NCBI GenBank assembly: GCA_028023455.1
Contig: JAQFVV010012396.1
Span: 21,452,750-21,516,749 of the forward strand
Source of the DNA: Epiperipatus broadwayi
Lineage: Eukaryota > Onychophora > Udeonychophora > Euonychophora > Peripatidae
Reading direction: 5' to 3'
Length of the DNA stretch: 64,000 bases
The position numbers and the translations under genes were made by a program. Below, piece by piece: positions 1 through 13,079 of the stretch (positions are counted from its first letter, which is position 1; the number at the start of each line of letters is the position of its first letter). Under the pieces are notes generated by a model, which saw only the letters and a list, made by a program, of their open reading frames with translations, ran no database searches and was not told the DNA's origin.

Positions 1-2190
1 TGATTTAATTATGATTTTTTTGGGTGTGAATTGTGTATTACTGAATATTATTTAATTTATTTTCTTGTATTTGCCTGCATTTCCTTTTTTAATTCTATAT
101 AGTTTTTATTTTCTGCAGTTACATATACATATATTTAATATTAAATGTTTGTTCAGTAGACAATTTAAAAAAAAAAGATAAACCAATGTTAAAACAAATT
201 GGGAAGTCTATAATCACCATGCTTACCATTGCTATGTGTTGAAGATTTGATTATCTTTTATTCTTGCTTTATCTTCTAGAATGGCTATATGCTCATTTAC
301 TGGTTAATGTTAAATGAATAGCTTGGTTGGTTATGGGGAAGTTATCTGGAAAAAAAACCTAAACCACTTTTAAAGAATGTTATTAGATTAAATTTGAATC
401 TGGGTCAGAGGTATTGCGGTAGATGCATGACTTCTGCATTCTGATATCCTTACAAATAAGTACTAATAATCTGTTTACTAAGTTAATAAACTATAGTTTT
501 ATGTATTTGTTTGGGTTATTCAGACCATAGAATTTTAATTGTGAAGCGTTCATTACTGGCTTCAATTGCTTTTCTTTCTTACTTTTTTATTTTGCAGATT
601 GGCTAAAGTCTAGCTACTTAAAAAAATGAACTCATGTGAAAATTATCAGCTACTTCCAAATATTAAATCTTAGATTACAACATAATAAATGGTTTTCGGG
701 TAAGTAAATAGAATTAAAAAAAAACTAAAAGTAGCTTATACTGCTATTTAAAAATTTTTTTCTAAAAATAATAATGGCAATAATAGTAATAATGCTTTTG
801 TTTTTTTAACAAAATTTTGATAAAAGGTTAAGGAAACCAGTTGAATGTATTTTTAATATTATTAACCGCCTTTTGCCAAAATGTATTTGACTTTTTTTTA
901 TTTTATAGCGGATTATCTAACATTAAGCGATCGTGAGCTGATGTTTGTGATCAAGTAAATTTAAATTATTTATATTAATAACTATAAATCTTATTTAAAT
1001 TAAGCAAATATAATAATTGATTTTTTTTTTTTTTCAGAGATATCCATATGTTTGCTTTTTTTTCTCAGTCTGGGAATATGTTTTCAGGTGACTTTTCTCA
1101 AATTGTCAACTAGTACAAGCTATTATAAAACTTTAATATCTACTCAATAATGGTTACTCATATTTATTACCGGGAAGAAAGAAAAATGCCCAGCTTATTA
1201 AAGGAAAAAATGAGAACAATGCGCATCAGATTCTGTCTGATAAAACTAATCTTTCTTCTATCAATACAGTACTCAGCTTCATTATGATAAATTGAGATCA
1301 ATTTTCTCTTTCACTTAAAGAAGAGTAAGATTTGTAAAGGTCTGGTGGGTGGTCAGTGGTCAATCTCTGACCGTTTTGGTTCTTTTATTATCTTTACTAA
1401 ATTAAATAAAGCAGAAAACTTTCTATTAAAATCAATTGTGATAGCATGTACACACACACGTATATATAAGATAGTTGACAAAATATTAAAAAAAAAAATA
1501 CTTTTACAAATAAATGCTCACATAAATTTGAGGAATTAAAAATGATTAAATTACAGACGTTAAGGTTGAAAGGGATACTTGCCATTAATTAAATGAATGA
1601 TCATATGGTTAGTTATTCCGGAGGTCAAATGACGTTTGAGCACTCTAATCTCAAATTAAACCCAGCAATTCAATTCAATTGAGTTGAACTGAGATTTTTT
1701 AAATATTTTATTTACATTATTGATCTGAGGATAAACGCTGATTTTTTTAGATCTGAATCTTCATCTTTATTACTACATTAAACTGTATGTGCGTGTTTTT
1801 TTTTTTTATGCCAGTGAATAAATTAATGTTTTATTATTGTTTGAATTTTTCTTTTTATAAACTTGAATGAATATGTATAATTTTATCCTTAATTAAGTTA
1901 CAAAGACTAGTATTTAGTTTTAATTATTTTGTTACATTTTCATTCCTTCAGCATTATTTAGCTTTTCTATTAAGTATTTCTAATAAATTCTAGGAATTAA
2001 CTTTGCAGATCTCACTTAATTAAAAAAAAAATGAAAATCAAGTTATAAATACATTGCCTAAGCACTGAAGGCTGAAGACAAACATTCACTCACATATACA
2101 TGATAAAACAATAACTCACAAATGACTAGAACCAAATCATAATTCCAAAAAGAAAATAAGAATCCAATTTGTCCAATCCAATTTGGACAC
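1..2190. other. AT-rich intergenic DNA, no gene seen
   Basis: No reading frame here resembles a protein family. The interval holds poly-A and poly-T runs and a short CA/TA tract near 1450. The two longest open frames (1345-1539 plus and 1397-1585 minus) overlap each other and are low-complexity, so I treat them as chance. Confidence 0.6.
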
Positions 2191-2510
2191 TTTTTAGCAA
2201 AAATACTTTTATTATACATATATACTTACATTTTGGCTATCTTGCAACCATCTTCAAAGCCAGTTTACTTTAATCTTTTAAAAAACATTTACATATATAC
2301 CTACATTTTGTCTGTCCTGCAATCTTCTTCAGAGCCAGTTTACTTTAATGTTTTTAAAAAAAAAACATTTCTTTTTTAAAAGATTAAAGTAAACTGGCCC
2401 TGAAGAAGACTGCAGAACAGTTGAAATGTAGGTGTATGTGTATATATGTACAATAAAAGATTTTTGTTAAAAATGTTCAAAGTAGTTTGGATAAATTGGA
2501 TTTATATATG
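2190..2510. repeat. PLE-terminus-like units with hammerhead-like cores: two tandem copies inverted against a third
   Basis: Three related units of roughly 70-110 bp are visible. Two lie in tandem on the minus strand (core at 2230-2259 and 2305-2333) and one on the plus strand (2380-2490). Each has the order TAAAGTAAACTGGC, then CTGAAGA (TTGAAGA in the first), a small stem-loop, an AAAAT or GAAAT box, GTAGGT, an AT tract and AATAAAAG. In the plus copy CTGAAGA is at 2400-2406, stem II pairs 2408-2412 with 2418-2422 around loop CAGAA, and GAAAT follows at 2423-2427. CUGANGA, helix, GAAA is the order of a hammerhead ribozyme core, and minimal hammerheads are known in the terminal repeats of Penelope-like elements. 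C at core position 15.2 is replaced by U and stem III would have no loop, so activity is doubtful. The outer arms also share a TTTGGAYAAATTGGATT-like end. I infer a remnant of PLE terminal repeats without the coding part. Confidence 0.45.
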
Positions 2511-2519
2511 ATATTACAG

Positions 2520-5500
2520 CAAAAACAAAAGAAAGGGCGATTTTGATAATATTTCTGAAAAAAATAAGGAGAGAAAGAGAAAAACTGCTCTAGAAATGGC
2601 TCTTGAGACAACTATACAAACAAATCTATGAATCACAAATACTTTCACACATAGAATATGCTGGTCCATTTTTCTGTTTACTTGAGATTTTAAGTTATTA
2701 AAATTTAATTTATCTTTAAAAAGCTTTTCAACTTAATAGTTAAATATTATATAAAGTGCTGGTTTGACATGGTATTTTAAATCTAATACTTGAATATCCT
2801 AGTGCCTACTGACAAAAACCAGAGCTAAAAAACAGTCTGAGGATAGGGATGTTCTAAAAAGCTTGCTAAGAGCTATTGACATGCTCATTGCATAACATTT
2901 GAAGTTAATTGTCTAATACAAGATAGTGGTAATGCTTCACTAAAATTTCATTCATAAGCATTACATTATTGCATCAAGATCATATATATTTGTTTATATA
3001 ATTTTTTTATATATAGTAGTTTCATTTTTTATTTTCTATAAACCCTTTCAGCATTAGCAAATAAAATAAACTTGAAAGTTTACTCATCACTAGATCAGTA
3101 TGCCAGATAGTTTACTGCTTGTTTCTGGTTGCTGATCAGTCGATTATCAGTGATAAAATTTTATGAAAGCAATTGTTGATGAAATAAAACAATTCATAAA
3201 CTTAACAATTTATATATTTTTTAATATTTATATAGTTTACATAGTTTTCAAATAATAAGATAGATATTATTTTTTATCACATTATAATTCCTCTCAGATT
3301 CCTGGAGAAAGGGTTTTAACTATTCTATTGTAACTTGAAATCTATTTTATCTTTTTACATTATCATATCATTCAAAGGCAAATAATTTAATGTAATTGTA
3401 GGAAAGATGGAATAATGTCTTTTCATCACTCACTAATATAAACTAAGCATACTAATTACAAATTGTTGTACACAAATTATTCATTATAGGAAATTCTACC
3501 TGCTTATCATTATTTAATTCTTTCAACTTACTACAATAAATAAAAGTATTTTTCTCTACTATAGTGCCATCTATTGTAATCTTGAATAATCAATAGTTAT
3601 CAGATAGTAATGCAAATTATTTATTATTACTTTTTTATCAATGAAGAAGTCAAAATTAAGGCTGAATTAACGTTATTATGCACTTGGCAGATAACTTTAA
3701 ATCCTTTTTTTAATATATATATATATATAATCAAATTAATAGTTTCAAATTAAAAAAAAACAAAACTTAGGTTTCAACCAAAACCAATCTACTTGTATAG
3801 TTATTTAGAAACGGGGTATTTGATTAATAACTATATATATTAATAATCTCAGATATTTTATAACTGTTAATAACAAAACATATTATTCAAATTTTAACAG
3901 ATGGTATTAGGTAGAAATAGGAGAAATACCTATAAATTCTATTATAAGAACTGTAGTATTTTTATTAAAATATAATTTGTAAAAATCTTACACAATATTG
4001 TTAAATTAATATCTTTCAGAACAAGTGAATTGTATAAATTGAAAATTTCCCTAAGTATGCTTCTCATATATAAAAATTGCAAAATCACTTATAATTATTA
4101 CCAGGGCTATTTATATGTTGAAATATAAAAGATGAATGTGCAATGGAAACAAAAATATCAACCAAAAAAAAGGAATTATCTTTTTTGCTCAATGAATGAA
4201 ACTAATATGTAAAGTATAATAATAAATCATTGCGTAAAATAATATAGTGGTAACAGATTGTAGACCTTCCTGTTCAAACATAACAGAATTTGTTTAAATG
4301 TCACTAACATTATAGTTGATAAATGTACTTGCTATATACACTTTGATAAATAGGAGTTAATACCTGCTTATTATCCAAACTAACATGTGCAATCTACAAT
4401 TATTATTTTGTTTACATGTTACATTTCATCCAGCCTTTCTTTCATTTAAATGTATGCTGTCAATATCTCTATAATTTATAAAGCATTAATTAAAATTTTT
4501 ATTTTTAAAAGTTTATTGATAATACCTTGATAACTTAATGTCTAAACAATGTTTTTTTTTTATTACTGCTAGTGTGATGTTAAAAAATATTCTTTGCATA
4601 CTTTTTCTATATGAAAAATAAAATAAGTTTTTTGTTATATGCTGTAACATAATGATGAAAATAAAAAGCAAGGAGTCCTTCTTTGTTTAAACTATGAAAC
4701 TGATTATATTTAAGTTAGTTAAATAAATAAATGAATTAACATAAAGTATTAACATTGATAAAATTTGTTTGTATATGCACGAATCTTACAGATCAAATTA
4801 ATGATAAATTTACCAACCAGTTATACCACCCAGTTTGGTTATATATATTGTGAGAATATGTAATACTATCACATAAGTATATATGATTAGTATATAGTTT
4901 ATTATTTTTATAGTTGTTTTAATAAAATTAAAACAAGTAGAAATAACTATTTTTCATTCATTGATATAATACCATTGTTTAAACTAATCAAATTCATTAA
5001 CCAAAACATTGACATAGAGATAACTTTTAAAGCCAAGTTGCAGCCTAGCAACTAATACAAAGGAAATGAAATTAAAATTCAATTATTCATTATTAAATGT
5101 AATTATAACATGTAAAATTCATGAAAAACAAAATATATATGCAGCACATGCTACCAAAAATTGATTCTGCTATAAATACTGAATCAAATAATTTATTAAA
5201 AATTCTATCTTTTGCTGATGTACTAGATACTCTATACAATAACTTTTACTGTGTTTGAATATAGAATACTTATAAAAGAATTATCGATAATCTGAATGAT
5301 TTATTTTTTGAAGAAAAGTTTTATTAGAAAACAAACTTTAATATTACTCAAGTTGAAGAGTAAATAATTACACTATATTAATATTATTCATATTTTCTAA
5401 ATGAAATTATATTTTTTTTTATTAATTAAAAAGCTTTAAAATCATTCTAAATTGAAATTCTGAAAGAGATAAACTTTTTCAGAAAACATTTATATATGCA

Positions 5501-7850
5501 AATCAGAATTAATTTAAGAAGATTATATCTATAAAAGAAATGCCTTATGACTAAATTTCATTTGTCATAGGATATATAATGCTATTGTTTTAAACAAACA
5601 TAAATGTAATTGCTTATTCCTACTGAAATGTTTACAAGTTATATAAATTGCATCTATATAATCTAAATGAAACTCCAATTGGTAATGAAATCATTTGTGG
5701 AAGAAGATGTCAAGATCATGCAAGAAGAATGTTTAGGAGCAATCAAATACTTGGATAGCTTTCCAATGATTGACTTCCAAGAAATAAAGAACTTTATTCT
5801 TAATGAACATTACTTCTCAAACATAAAAATGAATAGGACAGTAATATGAACTTTTATTATATCACATCCTCTTCGTGAATGATCATTTAAAAACAATAAT
5901 TTTATTACCTTTGTTACCAAAATCCTTTGCCTTTGAAACAACTCATTTATGAAAGACTAAATAAAAATGAATAGAAGATCAAGAAGTCAAACATTTTTTT
6001 ATATATTTAATAAAATGTAGATCTTCTATGAAAGTGACTTGACAGGTTTAAACTGAGGTACAAAAGTATACTTAATATAAATGTAAGAGTTTATCATTCT
6101 TCATATTGGATTTATTTATGACATTGATAGAACATTGTTGTTACAAATATAATTAGCATGATATTTGTTTGTTATTAGTTGTGTAAATGACTTAATACCC
6201 TGTATAAAAGATTTTCTATTTCTTAATGACGACTTTACCAGGAATGGTCTTATGAAGTTGGAATTCTCTTGGATTGCATAAAATAATATTATTTGTTTAT
6301 ATATATATATATATATATTAGCTAGTTTAGTATTTTTATAATTTCTTTTTTGTAAATTATAAAAATTTGTTTATTATGTAATACATTATTAGAATCTGTT
6401 CATGTTATAATAAATATCTGCTATGGAAAGACTTTAACTATTAAATATTATAAAAGAGTAGAGATTGAGACAAATCCTTATAATTAATTTTGTTATATTA
6501 AATAAATTTGCATTGTTATTCATTAATAAATAAATATTGTTAATGTTTATTTTAAATTTAAAGAAGTTTCTAATTTATTTAATTTATCTATTCATTTCAT
6601 GAAACCAAAATAAAGTCAAACACTTATACCCACACACATATATTATAGTTATTTGATATCCTAATAATTTAGTTAAAATAAACTTTAAAAAGATATTGAG
6701 ATTCTATTGAGTATGGTTATTGCTGTAAAATTGATGCAAACCTCATAAAGAAAGTTAACTACAACTTCTCCCTGAGTTTGAATTCTGAGCATAATGAAAC
6801 AATTAATAAAAGTGAAGGTTGAATGATTTATTCTATATTGTCTCTATATTAAATATTTAATATTAAATTACCATAATTAAAGTAGGTTCAATTTTGGATT
6901 AAATTTTGATCATTTTATTCACAGCATTCTATGTGAAGACCCAAAGCCTGATCATAGTGAGATGAACCACCTTGATGTTTTCTTAGGAAGATTCCCATAC
7001 TATTTACAATATATACATATATTATAACCCATTACCAGTCATTAACTTATAATCAATCAATAGCCAACACTTTTGGCAAGACAGAAACCTATCATGTAAC
7101 TATAAGATGAACTAGAAAGCTGCCTTGGCAAAATGCTGCAATTGAAGCTTACACAAATAGGTACAGTGATAGCATAAATTTTTGAAACACCAGAGTCTGA
7201 GTCATATTATATGCAACATAGTTCATTATAATTACTAATATACAAGTTTGTTATAATAAATTGTATCTCAGAATTTATTGTTACTTTATTTAAAATGTAG
7301 GTTCTTTTACAATTTTCAAAAATCTTATCTTAGATTGTAAAATGTCTTTATCTCAGGGTTCAAATTTAAAATGAACTTGGAGCAAGAAAAATACTAACAA
7401 TAATTTATGAATTGAAGGAAAAATTAACAGAAAGAGAATATTAATTAACAACTGTTCTTTATAAAGTTTCATATCATAAGTTGTCATTTTAGTAATATTA
7501 TATACAATGGCATAAGTTTAAATCATTTCTTCCCTTTTTTAAATATAAAGCAATATATTTAAAGCACATAAGCAATTTAGAAAACTATTCTAATAAATGA
7601 ATAGATGAACTTGGAATGGATAATTATGTTAATCCAATGTTATCTTATTCATCTTAGTATGACAATATCTGGGTAAAGTCTTATCTTCAAGATATTTAAG
7701 TTTGATGTTTATGACTTTCTCTTTCATTGTAAGTTTATAATACAAGTGTAAACAATTGCTACTTCTCTTTTTAATAACTCAATCCATTGATAGTAGTTCA
7801 TCATTTTCATATTTAAGTTGGCATAAGTATAATAACATTCTTAGCAATTA
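2520..7850. other. AT-rich intergenic DNA without recognisable genes
   Basis: About 5.3 kb with only short microsatellites, for example (AT)n near 3712-3730 and 6298-6319. One 60-codon frame at 5667-5849 has a protein-like composition but matches nothing I recognise and has no support around it. I see no splice-bounded exon series, RNA gene or transposon protein. Confidence 0.55.
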
Positions 7851-7854
7851 AAAT

Positions 7855-8545
7855 TATCAAACTTTTCTCTATTTAAATGTCAGTTGTAATTCTTTTTAAA
7901 GTTTTGCACTGTGAAAATTATACAGATAATATGGAATATTTAAACAAGTCATCCATCTCTCTTGTATTCAAACCTTTGAATCTTAAGATGCTGGCTTTTA
8001 CAGTTATTGCACCATTTGAAAAATAACAAAAGTTGACAGAAATGAACTGGGTTTTCTTTTATACCATGCTTGGCTTCTGGTATTTAGTATACTAGTATTT
8101 CCATTTCTTTTTTTATTGCAGTGGCTGTCTATTGTTGCATATATTGTATTGGTTGTTGTTAAAAAATAAAATAATATAACAGAATTCTACATTTATTTTT
8201 TACACTTGGTTGCCTAGAGATTGGTTTGACATTAGGTCATCACTATGATTACCAAGTCTTTATTTTTGCCATTCAACACATTGATAATTAACTAATTATA
8301 TATATATATGTGTGTGTGTATGAAGGATTTCTTTAACAGTTTTTTATTAAAGAAGAAAAATTAATTCATTATGACATTTGTTTAATTTGGTACTTAACAA
8401 AGTAAACACTGGTCATGTATATATATATATATGTTTATATAATAAAAATGATAGTGCATATTCAACTATCTGTTAATTAAGCTTGTGTTTTAAATGGGTG
8501 TGTGTGGATAAATAAAGGCTGGTCTTGATAGGATTGTAAGCTACC
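7855..8545. repeat. Unclassified interspersed repeat, uninterrupted copy
   Basis: This 690-bp segment recurs at 17416-17834 plus 19898-20198, where a Penelope-like element interrupts it. Shared landmarks in order are TTTGCACTG, AATATGGAATATTT, GTATACTAG, CTACACTTGGTTG, AGAGATTGGTTTGACATTA, GTCATCAC, an AT/GT microsatellite, TGAAGGATTTCTTTAAC, TTAACAAAGTAAACA, a second microsatellite, ATTCAACTATCTGTTA and TGTGTGGATAAATAAAGG. No open frame resembles a transposase or reverse transcriptase, and no terminal repeats are clear. It may be a non-autonomous element or an old segmental copy. The homology itself is clear; the class is unknown. Confidence 0.7.
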
Positions 8546-8549
8546 CTTA

Positions 8550-9090
8550 CAACTCCCCTATCCTTACCGGGTTAAAATTTTAAGATATAATCAAAAATTT
8601 TTAACCTTAAGTGATGTATATATTGATTTTGCATTGGATTGTTTGTTTGTTTTTTTTAAAAAATAAGGGTTATAAAGCCTACTCATTTTATCTTCTGATA
8701 TTTCCTGAACTATAACAATTTTTTCATGGTTTTCTACTTCATTAACAATATTACAGTAAAGTGATATTTATATATGCATCTCTCTTTTTTATGATGGTTA
8801 TATGGTTTGAACTCAACTGGTAATGTGTCTCTTTTGCAGATGGAACATAGTTTAATTCATTAGCCTTCATCCTGCTCCCTTTTGAGATTTACTAAACTTT
8901 TTTAAAGACTAAATGAAATTTTGCAGTGTCCATCATTCTGCATGGATAAACTCCTAGGTCTCAGTTAGCTCTAATATATCTCAGTAATTTTTGGTGCTTA
9001 CCTGGGTATACCCTCATCATAAATTAATGACCTTATTTATTGATGTCATTTCACTTTTCCTTATAGTTTCAACTAAAATTCATGCCTATT
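8550..9090. other. Intergenic, unclassified
   Basis: About 540 bases with no recognisable gene. It abuts the integrase-like remnant on its right and could hold that element's 3' non-coding part, but nothing in it proves this. Confidence 0.4.
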
Positions 9091-9099
9091 ATTTAACTT

Positions 9100-9720
9100 G
9101 CATATAAGCTAAATATGTTAATTATGTGATCACCCTGACTGACCAAAATATAGTTTCAAAATACAGGCATTATACATACCCCTAATTTTTCCTATGTCTA
9201 TCCAGAACATGTTTGGACCTGATGGTTTCTCAATAGGGAATGGTTCTTCATATGGGTAATGTAATTTTTGATATTTATTTTTCTGATGCATACTCAGATG
9301 GGATTTTTTAATTAAAACCTTATCTTCTATCTTGAAATTATGTTTACTTTTCTTTGTTTTTTATTCCTTTGTTCAGCCTTATCCACTAGCTGTTTATACA
9401 CTTTTTGTATATTCTTTTTCTCTGTTGCTTTGAGTATGTTTAACTGTGGGTTGGTACTTGATGGTTACATGTTACTCTTGAGTTGCTTCGTTATCGCATA
9501 GTCTATGTTTGGCTGGATAGATGTAAGATGTAATTTAGTGAAACATGTAGGGGTATCTATCCATGCCCTACATGCTTTTGAACATTTTGTCTTGCATCTA
9601 TGACATGATTGGTTGTTTTCTCTTTTTTTAAATATTTTATCTGGGTTTTATCATTTGCAGTTATTTGATTTATGTGTTCCAAGTCATATTCCTAGAGGTC
9701 TATTCTTAATATTTGCTTTT
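9100..9720 (-). pseudogene. Integrase C-terminal domain remnant of an LTR retrotransposon
   Basis: Read on the minus strand, 9490 down to about 9170 encodes a lysine-rich stretch (KVYKQLVDKAEQRNKKQRK), then after a one-base slip a basic barrel-like segment with KIEDKVLIKKSHLS, YPYEEPFPIEKPSGPNMFWI and finally GKIRGMYN. The order basic tail, G/E-DKVLIK, PYEGPF-like turn, GKIRG-YN resembles the SH3-like C-terminal domain of Gypsy-type and retroviral integrases. Stops and the slip show it is dead. No catalytic DDE core is readable upstream. A gag-like coiled coil lies on the same strand at 13.1-15.1 kb, so both may belong to one decayed element. Moderately sure of an integrase end; the family is not determined. 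Confidence 0.42.
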
Positions 9721-10103
9721 TAAGCATCAATTTTCATATGTTTAATGAATGTGAAGGGCCTTCATACTGAAACAGTCAGATCTAAAGATACACCTGTTTC
9801 ACCCACTATAGTCATAATAGTATACTTATTTGTATGTTATTTCACTCCAAATTGAATGTATTTTTTTAATTCAGAACTCTGAACTTGTGCTCTTAAAAAG
9901 ATATAGAGTATGTGCCTGTATAACTGCTTATTTTATTGCAATATAGATGCCAATAAGGATAATATGTACACATATATAACCCTCCATTTATTAAAACTGT
10001 GTAAACCTAACAGACTGTGCAGCTTAAATTTATGTATAGAATTATATTTAAACTTAGTAAAAAATATTATTTATTTAAAATATTAGTCTTAAATATTCTT
10101 TTA

Positions 10104-10440
10104 AAATTATTTCAAGTTTATTCTTCATTAAAAGTACAGATGGTAAAAGTTGTTTACAAGTTAATATTTGTTCAAAGTAATATTTTATTAAAGATTGACC
10201 AGCTTGATATTACTTTAAATTATTTCCAGTTTATTCTTTGTTAGAAGTGCCACTAATAAAATTATTTATGAGTTAAAACTTGCTTAAAATTATGTTTTCA
10301 TCAAAGATTGACTAGATTAGCATTATCTTAAAATTATTTTAAGTTTACGATTTTGTTTAAAACTGCAGACTATAAATTGTTTACAAGTTTTCACAGTTAA
10401 CCAAAATAACATTTTACTTTAATTAACCTTATAGTTAAAA
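10104..10440. repeat. Degenerate tandem repeat, about 113-bp unit, three copies
   Basis: Units begin at 10104, 10217 and about 10330 with AAATTATTTYNAGTTTA, followed by a TTAAAAGT-like box, a TTTACAAGTT or TTATGAGTT box, AAAGATTGAC and a TTATCTT-type end. The last unit is truncated and diverged near 10440, and a further weak unit may precede 10104. A 75-codon frame at 10017-10244 falls inside the array and is a by-product of the AT-rich repeat. No coding or known satellite identity is recognised. Confidence 0.6.
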
Positions 10441-10737
10441 GTCAATTTAAAAATCAGTCGGTTGTAAATCCTGACTTGACCATTTGGAGGCATGTTGGAA
10501 GAGTTTTTTTAGAGATGGTAATCGATAATTGAGAGCATGAGGTTTGAAGTAGTAAACAAGTGATGTAATAAGCACAGGAAAGAAATAGGGGTGTGTACTG
10601 AGTATAGATATAAAAGCTTGTAGTTTTTATTATTGAGATAGATTATATATATATACACACACACACACAAGTAAATACATATCACAGGGAGAATATTATT
10701 AAAAGTTTTTTATTGTTGCTAAGATGAGAACCATTGG

Positions 10738-10774
10738 CTAGTGGAAGATAAAGTTACCATTTATCTTCCACTAG
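10738..10774. repeat. Perfect 15-bp hairpin
   Basis: CTAGTGGAAGATAAA at 10738-10752 is the exact reverse complement of 10760-10774, with a 7-base loop GTTACCA. It sits at the left edge of a less AT-rich segment. No oligo-T run follows, so there is no sign of a polymerase III terminator. Function is unknown. Confidence 0.75.
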
Positions 10775-11860
10775 AGCTTCTACAAATGGTAACAACAGCC
10801 ATCATCTTATGCCCAAGAACCAGCAACAGTCACCCTATGAGTATAAACAATCTGCATAAATAATAATGGAGCTGTATCCAAAAGCCACCTCAGCTGTAAC
10901 AAAGATGTACCCAGTAAGACACTCCAGCCAGAAGCAAATTGTATCCAATAAGCCACATTAAAATGGTGAAACCATATCTACTGAATGCCGCCAGAAAGCA
11001 AGAAAAGCCAGATTTATGTCTGTCCATGGAGAATAGGAATCATGCTTAGAGAAGCTACTCGTACACAAACTTTAACTAGAATCTGCCTCGAGAAATATGG
11101 TAAAGCATGCTAAAATATCATTCATTCTTTAAAGTAACTATCAAGCTAGTGCTTATTGCACTTCCTGTATAACTCTGCTATGTAAATGAAAAACTGCTAT
11201 GTATCTTTATTTTAAATTAGTCACTTATCAAATCTTGTTTGATCATCATCATTAATTATTATAAGCCTACACATACACATATATTTATTTTAATATGTAA
11301 TGTTTAAACCCTAAAACTTTAGTGATAACTGTATTAACTTCTTTATTATTTAGACATTATTTAAGCCATTCTTTATCATAGTTATGTTTGGTTTACGCTA
11401 AAGCAATCAGAACAAAGTTTGGCAAAGTATTAATTGTCAGAGAGATATATACATCCTATCATTGGGCTCATTTGTTCTAAAGAAACAGACAAACTACCTT
11501 CTGTACTTAATATTCATTGCCAGTGATAATATTGCTATCCAAAATATGGCCTAATAAATAATTATAAATAGTGTTTATTTGCCTTTAAGCAAGAGCAATT
11601 TTTTACAGTATATGTACAATGAATATTTGGACCCATAATAACTTTTAAAATATACTGTAATTCTATAATTATATGTCTTAAGTGATATAGATAACTTTTA
11701 AGCCAGATTCTAAGTATTTCCCTATAGTATAATTATTATATGCTATTTTGAAATTGATTAATGGCAATAACACTGATAGATGCTCCATATTTTGCATATT
11801 TAATGAATTAAAAAATATTATATTAGATTTGCAAAGCGAATGTGATGCTCATTAGCAAAT

Positions 11861-12008
11861 AATGTTTAGCTTCTTGCTATATTCTGTAGATATGTATATG
11901 TCTGCATTGGGGTTGATTTAATATCAAACCATGCAATGTTTAGCTTCTTGCTATATTCTATAGATATGTATATGTCTGCATTGGGGTTGATTTAATGTCA
12001 AACCATGC
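11861..12008. repeat. Tandem duplication of 74 bp
   Basis: 11861-11934 and 11935-12008 match almost base for base (AATGTTTAGCTTCTTGCTAT to CAAACCATGC), differing at a few positions such as CTG/CTA and AAT/ATG. Two copies only, head to tail. The near identity indicates a recent duplication. Confidence 0.9.
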
Positions 12009-13079
12009 CAGTTAGTTTGGACAACCAAGCCATTTTGTATTTGATATCTGAAATAGATCAAAAGAGTTCTTTTATTATTACAGCAAGCAGCACATTACAA
12101 AGAACTGATTACTTGGTAATAAATCTTTATGAGCACACCTTTGAGATGCGCTCCTTTTATTAATATATTTAATATGCCATAGAATCTGTAGTGACTCTGC
12201 TTCATCAGTTCTGTCCACCTTATTACATAATTTTGCCTTGATCTGAGCCAGAATCTGGGTTAACTTGATTAATTGGTATCATTAATTAGATGTAAACTTT
12301 ATTGATAAGTAATATACCTCCCATCTAGTATGATCACACTCCTTTTTCTAAGTTCTTTGCACATATCTATGCATAAATATCTGCATAACTGTGTATCATA
12401 ATACTCATCCCTATGTAATAAAAGGGGAAATGGCAATGTAAAAGTTAATTAGCCATTGCAACATTTTATTTTATCGTGTATAAAGCTAAAATATTAACCA
12501 TATGTAAAATAACATTCACCTGCATGTGAATCATTTATATACCTGAACTTTAATGTTTGCTAATTTGTATCATGAATGCATATTTATTTATTTTCATAAA
12601 TCTTAATTCTTAACCTGTTAATCCTAGATAACTTCACCTGAGTGTGATAGATTATGTACATTTTGTTTTATTAATTATGAATTTATATATTAAATTTTCT
12701 AAAATATATCACCTCTAAGTCTCAATCCTTGCTGATATCTTTATGAATCACTAGTTAAGGGGAGATAAGTCTGATGTTCTACTGAGGTGCTAGTAATGGA
12801 ATGTGGTCAAGGAAGTATTGAGTGTAGCCACAGGTAGGTCATTCACTAGTGTGGAATTTGGAAGCATGGTTGAGAGAGTTGAGATATGATCAGATGTAGG
12901 TAGTCACCATCCTGAGTTGGTCAGACTGTTTCTCTTTTATCTGAACTCTCAGTCTGTTGAGCAAAAGTACAAACCTGACTGTTATAATATGTATTGCATA
13001 ACTTGTAAAACTGTAGACCTTTTTTCCCATTGTTTGTAATATGATTGTTTCTATTATTTACCAATGGCTTTCTATATTT

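Noticed and set aside
5667-5849. 60-codon frame with protein-like composition
   Set aside because: Contains EEDVKIMQEECLGAIKYLDS and looks plausible, but has no recognised motif, flanking coding sequence or splice context.
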